In this document: positions 38,023 to 46,380 of the stretch, piece by piece
How the letters are laid out: every line of letters begins with the position of its first letter
Position numbering within the stretch: the stretch's first letter is position 1
NCBI GenBank assembly: GCA_963790875.1
Contig: CAWBQT010000007.1
Location: 1 to 64,000 of the forward strand
Reading direction: 5' to 3'
Source of the DNA: AP-15 sp963790875
GTDB lineage: Bacteria > Pseudomonadota > Alphaproteobacteria > ATCC43930 > CGMCC-115725
DNA length: 64,000 nucleotides
Position numbers and translations under genes: made by a program
Notes under the pieces: generated by a model
Databases searched by the model: none
Told to the model about the DNA's origin: nothing
Seen by the model: only the letters and a program-made list of their open reading frames with translations

Positions 38023-39268
38023 GTGGTTGTGGATGTGATCGTGGAACGGGGCTGCGGCCTCGATGTACATCAGGCGACGGTGGTGGCGTGTCTGTTGACT
38101 GGTCCACCGGGGCAGCGACCGACGAAGGAGATCCGCACGTTTCGGACGTTGACGGCGGCGCTGCGGGAGATGCGGCAGTGGCTTCAGGAGAACGGCTGCA
38201 CGCATGTCGCGATGGAGAGCACCGGGGTCTACTGGCAGCCGGTCTATGCAGTGCTGGACGGGGCCTTCGAATTGGTGGTCGGCAACGCGCACCACATCAA
38301 GAACGTGCCGGGCCGCAAGACCGATGTGAAGGACAGCGAGTGGATCGCCAACCTGCTTCGCCACGGCCTGATCCGCAGCAGCTTTGTGCCGGCCAAGCCG
38401 GTGCGCGAGTTGCGCGATCTGTTGCGCTATCGGCGTAAGCTGGTCGACTCCTGCGCGGCCGAGCGCAACCGTTTGCTCAAGCTGCTGGAGACCGCCAACA
38501 TCAAGCTGTCGAGTGTGGCGAGCGACGTTTTCGGGGTCTCCGGGATAGCGATGCTTCGGGCGCTGATCGAGGGCACGGCGACTCCGGCTGAGATCGCCGC
38601 TCTGGCGCGCGGTCGGTTGCGTCGCAAACTGGCCGAGCTGGAACTCGCCCTGGACGGCTGCATCGAGGAGCATCACCGCTACCTGCTGGGCGTGCAACTG
38701 CGGCGCATCGAGGCGATCGAGCACGACATCGGCGAACTCGATGCCCGCATCACCGCCAAGCTCGAAGCCCTACGACGAACAGCATCGCCGGCTGATGCAG
38801 ATTCCCGGCGTCGACTGGTTCGTCGCGGCGGTCATCGTCGCCGAACTGGGGGTCGACATGACGGTGTTTCCGAGCGCCGCCCATGCCGCCGCCTGGGCCG
38901 GCATGTGCCCCGGCAATTACGAGAGCGCCGGCAAGCGCCACGGCGGCAAGCTGCGCAAAGGCAACCAGCACCTGAAGACTGCCTTGATTACCGCCGCGGT
39001 CGCCGCCTCGCGCAAGACCGGCAGCTACCTCAAAGACAAGTACTTTCGCCTGCGTGCTCGGCGCGGCCCCTTGCGTGCCGCCGTCGCGGTCGGACACAAG
39101 ATCTTGATCGCCGCCTACCACATGCTCGCCACTGGCGCCCGCTTCAAAGATCTCGGCGCCAATCATCTCGACAAGACGCACACGCAGCAAAAGATCAGAA
39201 CCCTGCTTCGCCGCCTCAACCGTCTCGGCTACCAGGTCGCCCTCAGGCCGCTCCCAGCAGGAACGTGA
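38023..39268 (+). mobile_element. IS110 family transposase, frameshifted
   Basis: A DEDD-type recombinase split into two frames. The first (38023 to about 38770) carries the catalytic acids: GLDVHQATVVACLL, MESTGVYWQPVY and GRKTDVKDSEWIANLL. The second (from about 38771 to 39268) starts PYDEQHRRLMQIPGVDW and has the transposase_20 region with AGMCPGNYESAGKRHGGKLR and the serine-containing C-terminal part. A one-base indel near 38770 separates ITAKLEA from PYDEQHRR, so no intact transposase is made unless recoding occurs. IS110 elements lack terminal repeats, so element ends are not set; the left end lies after 37764 and the right end before or at the MITE-like repeat at 39296. Confidence 0.88.
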
Positions 39269-39295
39269 GCCGGGTCGTGCCTGCGGTTATTTTCA

Positions 39296-39581
39296 TGGCA
39301 GCTTGTGAATGTATTCGGGCGCCGGTCTCTTCAGTCGTCACCCCGGCGGCGGCCGGGGTCCACAGTTCCGCGGCACGAGCGGTCATCCGCCGGGTGGGGC
39401 GGTGAAATTGCTGGGGAAATCAGAAGCGGCGGAGGAATGGGCCCCGGCCTTCCGCGGGAAAGACGGAAAAGGGGTTTTGGAGGCGAGAAGCCAATTGGAT
39501 TACAGCCTCCTTCGCCGGGGTGACGATAGCGGAATTTCTCCATTTTCGTCCTGATCTGAATTCCTTCACAGTCTCTGAGAC
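39296..39581 (-). repeat. MITE-like repeat, copy B (enlarged)
   Basis: The reverse complement of 39581-39437 matches the element at 45002-45183 almost base for base, from terminal CTCAGAG and TGTGAAGGAATTC through ATTGGCTTCTCGCCTCCAAA. The far end (TTGTGAATGTATTC on plus, with GGTCTCTTCAGTCGTCACCCC beyond) also matches. About 100 bp of extra sequence with its own CACCCCGGC/GCCGGGGT palindrome separates the two matching parts. It abuts the right side of the IS110 remnant and lies 14 bp past the mscS-like stop. Confidence 0.8.
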
Positions 39582-39594
39582 GAATGCTTGGGGG

Positions 39595-40707
39595 TCAACA
39601 CGGGCACCCCTCGCTCGAAGGTGCTCGCCGAGGTCCTGCAGCGACCTCGTCGTCCGGCCCGCCGCCGACGAGTGCCGCGCGCTGACGCGGCAGGGCATAG
39701 GGATGCTCTTGCTGTAGAAAGGCGATCATCTCTTCCCGGACGAGACAGCGCAGGTCCCAGGCGTCGCCCGAATCGTGGGCGCCCACCAGCGCCCGCAGCG
39801 TGATCGTGGTGCCGAGCGCTTCCGTCACTTGCAGCACCGCCACCTTGCCATCCCACAGCGGCGTCGAACGGACGATCTCGTCGAGCTTGGCGCGCATTGC
39901 CTCGACGGGCGCGGTGTAGTCGCAGCTCCATTCGACGGTACCGATCAGCTCCGAGCTCTGATAGGTCCAATTCTGGAACGGCTTTTCGATGAAATAGGTG
40001 AGCGGCAGCACCAGGCGACGCAGATCCCAGATGCGGACTACAACATAGGTGCTGGTGATCGTTTCTATCCATCCCCATTCGCCTTCGACGATGACCACGT
40101 CTTCGACGCGGATCGGCTGGGTGATCGCGATCTGAATGCCGGCGAGAAGATTGCTCAACACTGGTCGCGCCGCGAGGCCGACGACGAGACCCGCGGCGCC
40201 GGCCGAGGCGAGGAGGCTCACGCCGTATTGCCGCACCGCGGCAATCGTCATCAGGGCGGCCGAAATGGTGACAATGACGATGAGGGTGAGCGTCGCGCGA
40301 CGCAGAATATTGACCTGCGTGAGATGCTTGCGCGCCAGGAGATTATCCGGCGTGTCCATGCGAAAGCGCCGAACATAGAACTCGGCGCCGAGATCGAGCG
40401 CCCTTGCGGCCCACCAGCCGATCGCCAGGATCAGAGCGAACACCAGAGCGTGTCCGATCGCACGCGTGACCGGCGTCGCGAAGGAGGCCGCCGGCAGCGC
40501 GATACCGAGAACGGTCAGAACGACGAGGGCGCTCGCCGGCCCGCGGTCCCGCAACAGCAGCTGCTGCAAGAAGGGGCTGAACTGCGCCGCGAGCCTGCCG
40601 AGCCGGCCGGTGAACCAGCGATAGAGGAGGAGTGCCAGAACCGCCGGCACGACCATGACGGTCGGGCCGATGATCCAATGCGGTATCCAGAAGGCGGCGA
40701 ACTGCAT
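39595..40707 (-). CDS. MscS family mechanosensitive ion channel
   Basis: A 370-residue membrane protein with about four to five hydrophobic helices. The pore-lining TM3 segment is LLASAGAAGLVVGLAARPVLSNLLAG, followed by IQIAITQPIRVEDVVIVEG and WGWIETITSTYVVVRIWD of the beta domain. It opens under membrane tension to release solutes on osmotic downshock. The last residues, just before the MITE-like repeat, are unlike the family (SSEGCPC), so the natural C-terminus may have been altered when the repeat arrived. Confidence 0.93.
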   Translation of the reverse strand: MQFAAFWIPHWIIGPTVMVVPAVLALLLYRWFTGRLGRLAAQFSPFLQQLLLRDRGPASALVVLTVLGIALPAASFATPVTRAIGHALVFALILAIGWWAARALDLGAEFYVRRFRMDTPDNLLARKHLTQVNILRRATLTLIVIVTISAALMTIAAVRQYGVSLLASAGAAGLVVGLAARPVLSNLLAGIQIAITQPIRVEDVVIVEGEWGWIETITSTYVVVRIWDLRRLVLPLTYFIEKPFQNWTYQSSELIGTVEWSCDYTAPVEAMRAKLDEIVRSTPLWDGKVAVLQVTEALGTTITLRALVGAHDSGDAWDLRCLVREEMIAFLQQEHPYALPRQRAALVGGGPDDEVAAGPRRAPSSEGCPC

Positions 40708-40875
40708 CGGGGCGCTCCAGGCTGCGCGACGGCCGGGCCGCTCCGCCTTCGGAGCAGCTTGCCCCGTTGCAGCGCCGCTACCGAGCCTCGGCCGTTAACG
40801 TCGCAAGGCCGAAAAGCCGCGCCATCGCCACAGGGCGGCGACATTCTGTCGCCGCCGCAGCAGCGGAGCGCAGCG

Positions 40876-41091
40876 CTAGCAGCCGGGCTCGGCCTCGCGC
40901 AGTTGCCGCAGCAGCAGCCGCACGGCGCGCGCGGTCCGCAGCTTCTTGCCGATATCCGGGGCGAGCCGCAGATCGCCGGCCGCGTCGAGCCAGCCGGCCT
41001 CTATGTCGGGCGGCAGCTCGCGCAGCACTTCGACAAAGGCGATAAAGATCTCCTCGACCTGGCGCGCGTTGAGCCGTCTTTCCCTGGCCAT
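40876..41091 (-). CDS. small conserved-looking hypothetical protein
   Basis: A 71-residue frame, mostly helical (ARQVEEIFIAFVEVLRELPP, LRTARAVRLLLRQLREAEPG), with coding-like composition and an ATG at 41091. No family is recognised. It lies between the divergent-facing mscS-like and DUF1993 genes. Could be a real small cytosolic protein or a chance frame in GC-rich DNA. Confidence 0.45.
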   Translation of the reverse strand: MARERRLNARQVEEIFIAFVEVLRELPPDIEAGWLDAAGDLRLAPDIGKKLRTARAVRLLLRQLREAEPGC

Positions 41092-41248
41092 GCTCGCGCC
41101 TCCGCCCGATTGTGCGCGGGCCACATTAGAGCCGCTGGCCGCTGCGGTCGAGCGCGGCGCCGGCCGTCGCCGCCGGCCTTCACCTTGCCGGCCCACCCGG
41201 CTAAACTCGGCGCGGCGTCACGCTACCACAGAGTAGGAGGAAGGCCTC

Positions 41249-41758
41249 ATGGCGATCACGATGTATCACGCCTCGGTGCCGGTGTTCCTGCAATTGCTCG
41301 GCGGCCTCAAAGGCACGCTCGACAAGGCGCAGAAGCACGCCACCGAAAAGAAATGGGACGAGGCCACGGTGTTGAACCTGCGCCTCTATCCCGACATGTT
41401 CACCCTGGCCCGGCAGGTCCGGCAGGCGAGCGAGCATGCCTTCGGCGCCGGCCGCGTCGCCGGCGTCGCGGTGCCGCAGCTGCCGGCGATCGACAACAGC
41501 TGGGCCGAAATGCAGTCGCGGCTCGACAAGACCATCGACTTCCTCAAGAGCCTGCGGCCGGATCAGCTCGACGGCAAAGAAAATTCAGAAGTTACGATCA
41601 CGGCCGGCGGCCAGGATCGCAAGTTCCGGGCGCAGGTCTATCTCTATCATTTCGCGATGCCGAATTTCTATTTCCATGTAACGACGGCCTACAACGTCCT
41701 GCGGAGCCTCGGCATAGAGATCGGCAAGCGCGATTTCATGGGCCAGATGCCGTCCTGA
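41249..41758 (+). CDS. DUF1993 (DinB-like) domain protein
   Basis: A 169-residue four-helix protein of the DUF1993 group: YHASVPVFLQLLGGLKGTLDKA, LNLRLYPDMFTLARQVRQASEHA, LDKTIDFLKSLRPDQLDG and LYHFAMPNFYFHVTTAYNVLRS all match. The histidine positions are those that bind metal in DinB relatives. The family is linked to thiol-dependent or stress functions without a known reaction. The ATG follows AGTAGGAGGAAGG, a strong ribosome binding site. Confidence 0.9.
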   Translation: MAITMYHASVPVFLQLLGGLKGTLDKAQKHATEKKWDEATVLNLRLYPDMFTLARQVRQASEHAFGAGRVAGVAVPQLPAIDNSWAEMQSRLDKTIDFLKSLRPDQLDGKENSEVTITAGGQDRKFRAQVYLYHFAMPNFYFHVTTAYNVLRSLGIEIGKRDFMGQMPS

Positions 41759-41779
41759 TCACCCGGCTCTTCCAATCGG

Positions 41780-41850
41780 TGCTCCGCGTTCAGGAGCACG
41801 CCTGAATAAAACCCCTCTCTCCGCCGACTCTCCGCCGGCGGAGGGAGGGG
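41780..41850. terminator. two hairpins after DUF1993 gene
   Basis: GTGCTCC (41780-41786) pairs with GGAGCAC (41793-41799). Next, CCCCTCTCTCCGCCG (41812-41826) pairs with CGGCGGAGGGAGGGG (41836-41850) with one mismatch. The second has the look of a dispersed GC-rich palindromic repeat; together they occupy the space between the DUF1993 gene and the LigJ-like gene. Confidence 0.5.
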
Positions 41851-41892
41851 TCGGGCGCGTTGCCGCCCGATCATCGAGGGAGGCAAGGTCCG

Positions 41893-42915
41893 ATGATCAT
41901 CGATTGCCACGGCCACTACACCACCGCACCGCGCCAGCACGAGGGCTGGCGCGCCGAGCAGATCGCGGCGCACACGGCCGGCAAGCTGCCGCCGCCGCGC
42001 CCGAGGATCACCGACGACGAGATCCGTGAGACGATCGCGAACGGCCAGCTCAAGGTGCAGCGCGAGCGCGGCACCGACCTGACGATCTTCTCGCCGCGCG
42101 CCGCTGGCATGGGCCACCATCTCGGCGATGCGACGACGAGCGAAGCCTGGGCGAGCGCCTGCAACGAGCTGATCCACCGCGTCTGCTCGCTGTTTCCGCA
42201 GAACTTCGTCGGCGTTGCGATGCTGCCGCAGAGTGCGCGCGTCCCGCCGAAGAACTGCATCGCCGAGATCGACCGTTGCGTCACCGAATACGGCTTCGTC
42301 GGCGTCAATCTCAACCCCGACCCCTCCGGTGGACATTGGCAGGACCTGCCGCTGTCGGACCGCTATTGGTATCCGCTCTACGAGAAGATGGTCGAGTACG
42401 ACATCCCGGCGATGATTCACGTCAGCGCTTCGTGCAATCCGGCGTATCACACGACCGGTTCGCATTACCTGAACGGCGACACCGTCGGCTTCAATCAGCT
42501 GATGACGTCGTCGGTGTTCAAGGACTTCCCGGCCATCAAGTTCATCATCCCGCACGGCGGCGGCGCGGTGCCGTATCACTGGGGCCGCTTTCGCGGTCTG
42601 GCGCAGGACGCCAAGCTCGGGCTGCTCTCCGACCTGATGCTGAAGAACATCTTCTTCGACACCTGCGTCTACCACCTGCCCGGCCAGGAGCTGCTGGCGA
42701 AGGTCATTCCGGTCGACAACATCCTGTTCGCCTCGGAAATGATCGGCGCCGTTCGCGGCATCGATCCGGAGACCGGTCATCACTATGACGACACCAAGCG
42801 TTACATCGACCAGCTGCCGCTGTCGGCGGCGGACAAGGCGAAGATTTTCGAAGGCAATGCGCGCCGCGTCTACGGCCGCTTGTCGGCGATGATCGACAAG
42901 CATTCGGCGATCTGA
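41893..42915 (+). CDS. amidohydrolase family protein, LigJ-like (4-oxalomesaconate hydratase type)
   Basis: A 340-residue TIM-barrel metal enzyme. IIDCHGHYTTAP (HxH-type metal site), LTIFSPRAAGMGHHLGD, LNPDPSGGHWQDLPLSDR, IPHGGGAVPYHWGRFRGLAQ and LFASEMIGAVRGIDPETG match LigJ, which hydrates 4-oxalomesaconate in the protocatechuate/gallate 4,5-cleavage pathway. The ATG follows GAGGGAGG. It is 11 bp upstream of a Rieske oxygenase, so the two probably act in one aromatic-acid catabolic route, although no ring-cleavage dioxygenase is in the window. Confidence 0.9.
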   Translation: MIIDCHGHYTTAPRQHEGWRAEQIAAHTAGKLPPPRPRITDDEIRETIANGQLKVQRERGTDLTIFSPRAAGMGHHLGDATTSEAWASACNELIHRVCSLFPQNFVGVAMLPQSARVPPKNCIAEIDRCVTEYGFVGVNLNPDPSGGHWQDLPLSDRYWYPLYEKMVEYDIPAMIHVSASCNPAYHTTGSHYLNGDTVGFNQLMTSSVFKDFPAIKFIIPHGGGAVPYHWGRFRGLAQDAKLGLLSDLMLKNIFFDTCVYHLPGQELLAKVIPVDNILFASEMIGAVRGIDPETGHHYDDTKRYIDQLPLSAADKAKIFEGNARRVYGRLSAMIDKHSAI

Positions 42916-42926
42916 AGGAGCGGTCG

Positions 42927-44258
42927 ATGCCGAAGGACGCGAGCCCGGCGACGCAAAACCGCTGGGAGGTCTTGAGCCGGACCGGCGCCGACGCGCCGAT
43001 GGGCCGGCTGTTGCGCCGCTATTGGTGGCCGATCGCGGGCGCCAGCGAGCTCGAGCGGCCCGGCACGCTCCCGGTCCGGCTAATGGGCGAAGATCTCGTC
43101 CTCTACAAGGACCTCGGCGGCAAGTACGGCCTCCTCGACCGCCATTGCCGGCACCGCCGTGCCGATCTCAGCTACGGCTATGTCGAGAAATGCGGGCTGC
43201 GCTGCAACTACCATGGCTGGCTCTACGACGCGGACGGCGCGTGCCTGGCGCAGCCTTATGAGGACATGGCGCATCCGGCGGCGCGACTGCGCGACGAGAT
43301 CCGCATCAAGGCCTATCCGGTCGAGGCATTGGGCGGGCTCCTATGGGCCTATCTCGGTCCGGAGCCGCGGCCGCTCGTTCCCGATTGGGAATTCTTCTCG
43401 TGGAAGAACGGCTTCCGCCAGATCGTCAAGGCCGAGATCCCATGCAACTGGTTCCAGTGCCAGGAGAACTCGATCGACCCGGTGCATTTCGAATGGACCC
43501 ATTCGAACTGGAGCCTGCGTCTCGCGGGTGCCACCGGCCCCTACACGCCGCAGCACGTCAAGGTCGATTTCAACGAGTTCGAATACGGCTTCCAATATAA
43601 GCGCATCCGCACCGACACCACCGAAAAGGACCGGCTGTGGACGGTCGGCCGCGTCTGCCTGTGGCCGAACGGGCTGTTCACCGGCAATCATGTCGAGTTC
43701 CGGGTGCCGGTCGACGACGGGAATACGTTGAGCGTCATGTGGCATTTCAGCCGTGTGCCGCGAGAGCGCGAGCCCTATGTGCAGAACAGCGTCCCGACCT
43801 GGCAGGGGCCGATCGCCGATCCGGCGACCGGGCGCTGGGTCACCAGTCATGTGATGAACCAGGATTTCGTGACCTGGGTCGGGCAGGGCCGGATCGCCGA
43901 TCGGTCGCAGGAATATCTCGCCCCGAGCGACCGCGGCATCGTGATGATCCGCCGCCGCTTCCTCGACGATATCGACGCGGTCGAGGACGGACGGGATCCG
44001 AAGGCGGTGATCCGCGACCCGGCGGTCAACCGGGCAATCGCACTGCCGGTCGCCGAGCGCGAGGCGTTCATCGACGGGTTCTCGCGCGCCGAGATGATGA
44101 GGAACCCGCTCGCCCGCCGCGGCCTGCAGGGCTACATCTTCCAGACCGGGCAACCGGCCGAGGTCCGTGCCGCGTTTCTCGCGGCGATGGGCTTCAGCGA
44201 AGCCGAAGCCGCGGCGGACCCCCGCCCCTTCGACCCGCTGGCGCCGGCGCCGCGCTGA
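42927..44258 (+). CDS. aromatic ring-hydroxylating Rieske oxygenase, alpha subunit
   Basis: A 443-residue oxygenase. The Rieske [2Fe-2S] ligands are Cys74-x-His76 and Cys93-x2-His96 (CRHRRADLS, CNYHGW). The mononuclear iron site is ENSIDPVHFEWTH (Asp-x2-His-x4-His). Overall it resembles the phthalate 4,5-dioxygenase/O-demethylase group, which needs a separate reductase; none is encoded beside it. It is cotranscribed with the LigJ-like gene (11-bp spacing, GGAG before ATG). The substrate is likely an aromatic acid, by context. Confidence 0.93.
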   Translation: MPKDASPATQNRWEVLSRTGADAPMGRLLRRYWWPIAGASELERPGTLPVRLMGEDLVLYKDLGGKYGLLDRHCRHRRADLSYGYVEKCGLRCNYHGWLYDADGACLAQPYEDMAHPAARLRDEIRIKAYPVEALGGLLWAYLGPEPRPLVPDWEFFSWKNGFRQIVKAEIPCNWFQCQENSIDPVHFEWTHSNWSLRLAGATGPYTPQHVKVDFNEFEYGFQYKRIRTDTTEKDRLWTVGRVCLWPNGLFTGNHVEFRVPVDDGNTLSVMWHFSRVPREREPYVQNSVPTWQGPIADPATGRWVTSHVMNQDFVTWVGQGRIADRSQEYLAPSDRGIVMIRRRFLDDIDAVEDGRDPKAVIRDPAVNRAIALPVAEREAFIDGFSRAEMMRNPLARRGLQGYIFQTGQPAEVRAAFLAAMGFSEAEAAADPRPFDPLAPAPR

Positions 44259-44494
44259 CCTCGCGGCGAGTGCGCACTCCGACGAAATCCCTCACTCCAG
44301 CCTGCGACCTCCCTGGGAGCGGGGAGCCCTCTCGGCCCCATAGCGCCTTCGCCCCCGCTGCGGCAAGGCCCGAACATGCGGAATTCCAGCATCGCGCGTG
44401 AGCCGCCTCACACCAGGCCCCGGCCTTGGCGGTTATGCAGGGCCTGCACCCACCGCCGCGGGTGATTTCGAGACATGGCGAACCGAAGGCGTCG

Positions 44495-44995
44495 ATGCGT
44501 CAAGCGGACCTGATCGGCTATGTCGCGGCAAGCCTGGTGTTCGCGACCTTCTGCGCCAAGCGAATGGTGCCGCTGCGCGTGTCCGCGATCGCGAGCAATG
44601 TCGGCTTCATCTCATACGGGTCCTTGCTCGGCCTCTGGCCGATCGTCCTTCTGCACGCCGTCATGCTGCCAGTGAATGTCGTCCGGCTTTGTCAAGCATT
44701 GGCCATGCCGGGGCGGCCCGGTTGGCTCGTCCGGTGGCGCGAGCGGGAGCGGCACCGTCGGGAACTGGCGACGATGCGGGCCTGTGACTTCGGCGATCTC
44801 GCCGTGCCGCCGGGCCTGATCGAAGACGAAAAGCGCCGATGGCCATGGCAGGCTTGGAGCGCAGCCTGGAGCGGCATTGTCGGACCCCGGCACGGCGGCG
44901 CCGATCAACAGACGTCAGCCATCCCGGCGACGGCGATTGCCGAATATTGTCCCGCACGGCCGCGGAGATTCGGTGGGAATGCGGCGGCGGAATAG
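44495..44995 (+). CDS. small inner-membrane protein, YgjV/CBU_0592-like
   Basis: A 166-residue protein with two to three hydrophobic helices in its first half: DLIGYVAASLVFATFCAKRM, LRVSAIASNVGFISYGSLLG and WPIVLLHAVMLPVNVVRL. I recognise this block from membrane proteins that sometimes carry a cyclic-nucleotide-binding domain; here only a polar tail follows. The stop is 6 bp before the MITE-like repeat, and the last 25 residues look unlike a folded domain, so the C-terminus may have been altered by the repeat. Confidence 0.7.
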   Translation: MRQADLIGYVAASLVFATFCAKRMVPLRVSAIASNVGFISYGSLLGLWPIVLLHAVMLPVNVVRLCQALAMPGRPGWLVRWRERERHRRELATMRACDFGDLAVPPGLIEDEKRRWPWQAWSAAWSGIVGPRHGGADQQTSAIPATAIAEYCPARPRRFGGNAAAE

Positions 44996-45001
44996 GCTCC
45001 G

Positions 45002-45183
45002 CTCAGAGGATGTGAAGGAATTCAGGTCGGGACGAAAATGGAGAACCCTGCTATCGTCACCCCGGCGAAGGAGGCTGTAATCCAATTGGCTTCTCGCCTC
45101 CAAAACCCCTTTTCCGTCTTCCCGCGGAAGGCCGGGGTGACGACTGAAGAGGTTGGCGGCGGGATACATTCACAGCCTCTCAG
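45002..45183 (+). repeat. MITE-like repeat, copy A, with terminal inverted repeats
   Basis: A 182-bp element bounded by imperfect terminal repeats: CTCAGAGGATGTGAAGGAAT at 45002 and, read from the other strand, CTGAGAGGCTGTGAATGTAT at 45183. Inside, GTCACCCCGGC (45056-45066) and GCCGGGGTGAC (45131-45141) form an 11-bp inverted repeat. A second, inverted copy is at 39296-39581. No coding capacity. The right terminal repeat supplies the stop codon of the neighbouring minus-strand gene. Confidence 0.85.
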
Positions 45184-46241
45184 TTCAGCCGCAATTCGGT
45201 GATGTGGCGCGGGTCTTGTTTCAGTTCGTCGCGCTCGACGCGTTTGACGATGTCGACGAGCCGCGCGTTGGCGCGCGCCGCGATGCCGGCCGCCTCGCCT
45301 TCGCGCACGACAAAGCCGTTCAGGAACTCGATCTCGGTGCGCCGTCCTTTGGCCATGTCCTGGCCCATCGACGGGCGCTGGTCGGGCGAGCCGCGGCCGA
45401 CCCGCGACAGCCGGCGCGCGTCGTAAATCGCCAGCGCCTCGACATCGCCTTCACCGGCACGGGCGATCGTTTCGGGCGGCAGGTGGTCGATCTCTTCGAG
45501 GCGGTAGCCGCGCGCCTCGCCGATGCGGATCGCCTCGCTGCCGAGCCGCGCCTGGAAGTGGCGGATCGCCTCGTTCTGCGCGATCTGCGCGCCGGACAGC
45601 CCGGTGCAGGCCGAAACGCCGTTCGCCATCGTGTTGGCGACGAGCTTCGACCAGCGCTCGCCCCACAAATTGTCGGTGACCTTGGCGCTGTCGGCAAATG
45701 AGACGAGCCGGCAGATCTCCTGCGCCCGTTCGGTGATCCCGCCATGCACCTCTCCGGCGCGAAAGACCGTGTGCGCAGCGCCGCCCTTGACCCCGCCGCG
45801 ATGCACATGGCCCGGTTCGACGAGGCCGACGCTGATGTTACTGGCGATGCAACCCATCGTCTTGCCCCAGCCGACGACTTCGGCGATCGTTGCCTCGTTC
45901 ATGCAGTTCTGCAGCGAGACGACGAAGCCGGTTGGCGCCAAGTATTGCCGGATCAGCAGCGCCGCCCATTGCGTGTCATAGGATTTGGTGCAAACGAAGG
46001 CGATGTCGATCGGCGCTTCCTTGGCGAGTTGCTGCGCCTCGGTCAGATGCAGCGCACGGACCTTGACCGTGAACGGCGCGTCGCCTTCGTGATGGGTGAT
46101 GCGCAACCCGTTCTTTTTCATTTCGTCGACATGCGCCGGCCACATGTCGATAAAGGTCACGTCTTCGCCGTCCCGCGCCATATGCGCCCCGGTATAACCG
46201 CCGACCGCGCCGACGCCGACGATCGCGATCCTGTTGCCCAT
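45180..46241 (-). CDS. ketopantoate reductase family (ApbA/PanE-like) protein
   Basis: A 353-residue NAD(P)-dependent reductase with the Rossmann motif IAIVGVGAVGGYTGAHMAR, then FVCTKSYDT, LQNCMNEATIAEVVG and the C-terminal ketopantoate reductase domain (ERWSKLVANTMANGVSACTGLS with the catalytic Lys). It is about 50 residues longer than E. coli PanE and has a DVEALAIYDARR insert, so a different hydroxy-acid substrate is possible. The stop codon TGA lies within the terminal repeat of the MITE-like element, so the repeat inserted at, or created, the C-terminus. Confidence 0.9.
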   Translation of the reverse strand: MGNRIAIVGVGAVGGYTGAHMARDGEDVTFIDMWPAHVDEMKKNGLRITHHEGDAPFTVKVRALHLTEAQQLAKEAPIDIAFVCTKSYDTQWAALLIRQYLAPTGFVVSLQNCMNEATIAEVVGWGKTMGCIASNISVGLVEPGHVHRGGVKGGAAHTVFRAGEVHGGITERAQEICRLVSFADSAKVTDNLWGERWSKLVANTMANGVSACTGLSGAQIAQNEAIRHFQARLGSEAIRIGEARGYRLEEIDHLPPETIARAGEGDVEALAIYDARRLSRVGRGSPDQRPSMGQDMAKGRRTEIEFLNGFVVREGEAAGIAARANARLVDIVKRVERDELKQDPRHITELRLN

Positions 46242-46380
46242 TCTCGTTCTCCCGGCTGCTTCCCGCGAAACCCTAACGCCAGCAGGCGCCTCGGGACAAT
46301 CGCCGTCGATCGCGCATGACGATCCGCGACATGATGCGCGTTGGCGTCGGCACCGGTTTCATGGCAGGGTCCCGCGAGCG

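Noticed and set aside
39775..41805. 676-codon plus-strand frame over mscS and DUF1993 regions
   Set aside because: Runs through known genes in other frames; arginine/glutamate-rich shadow.
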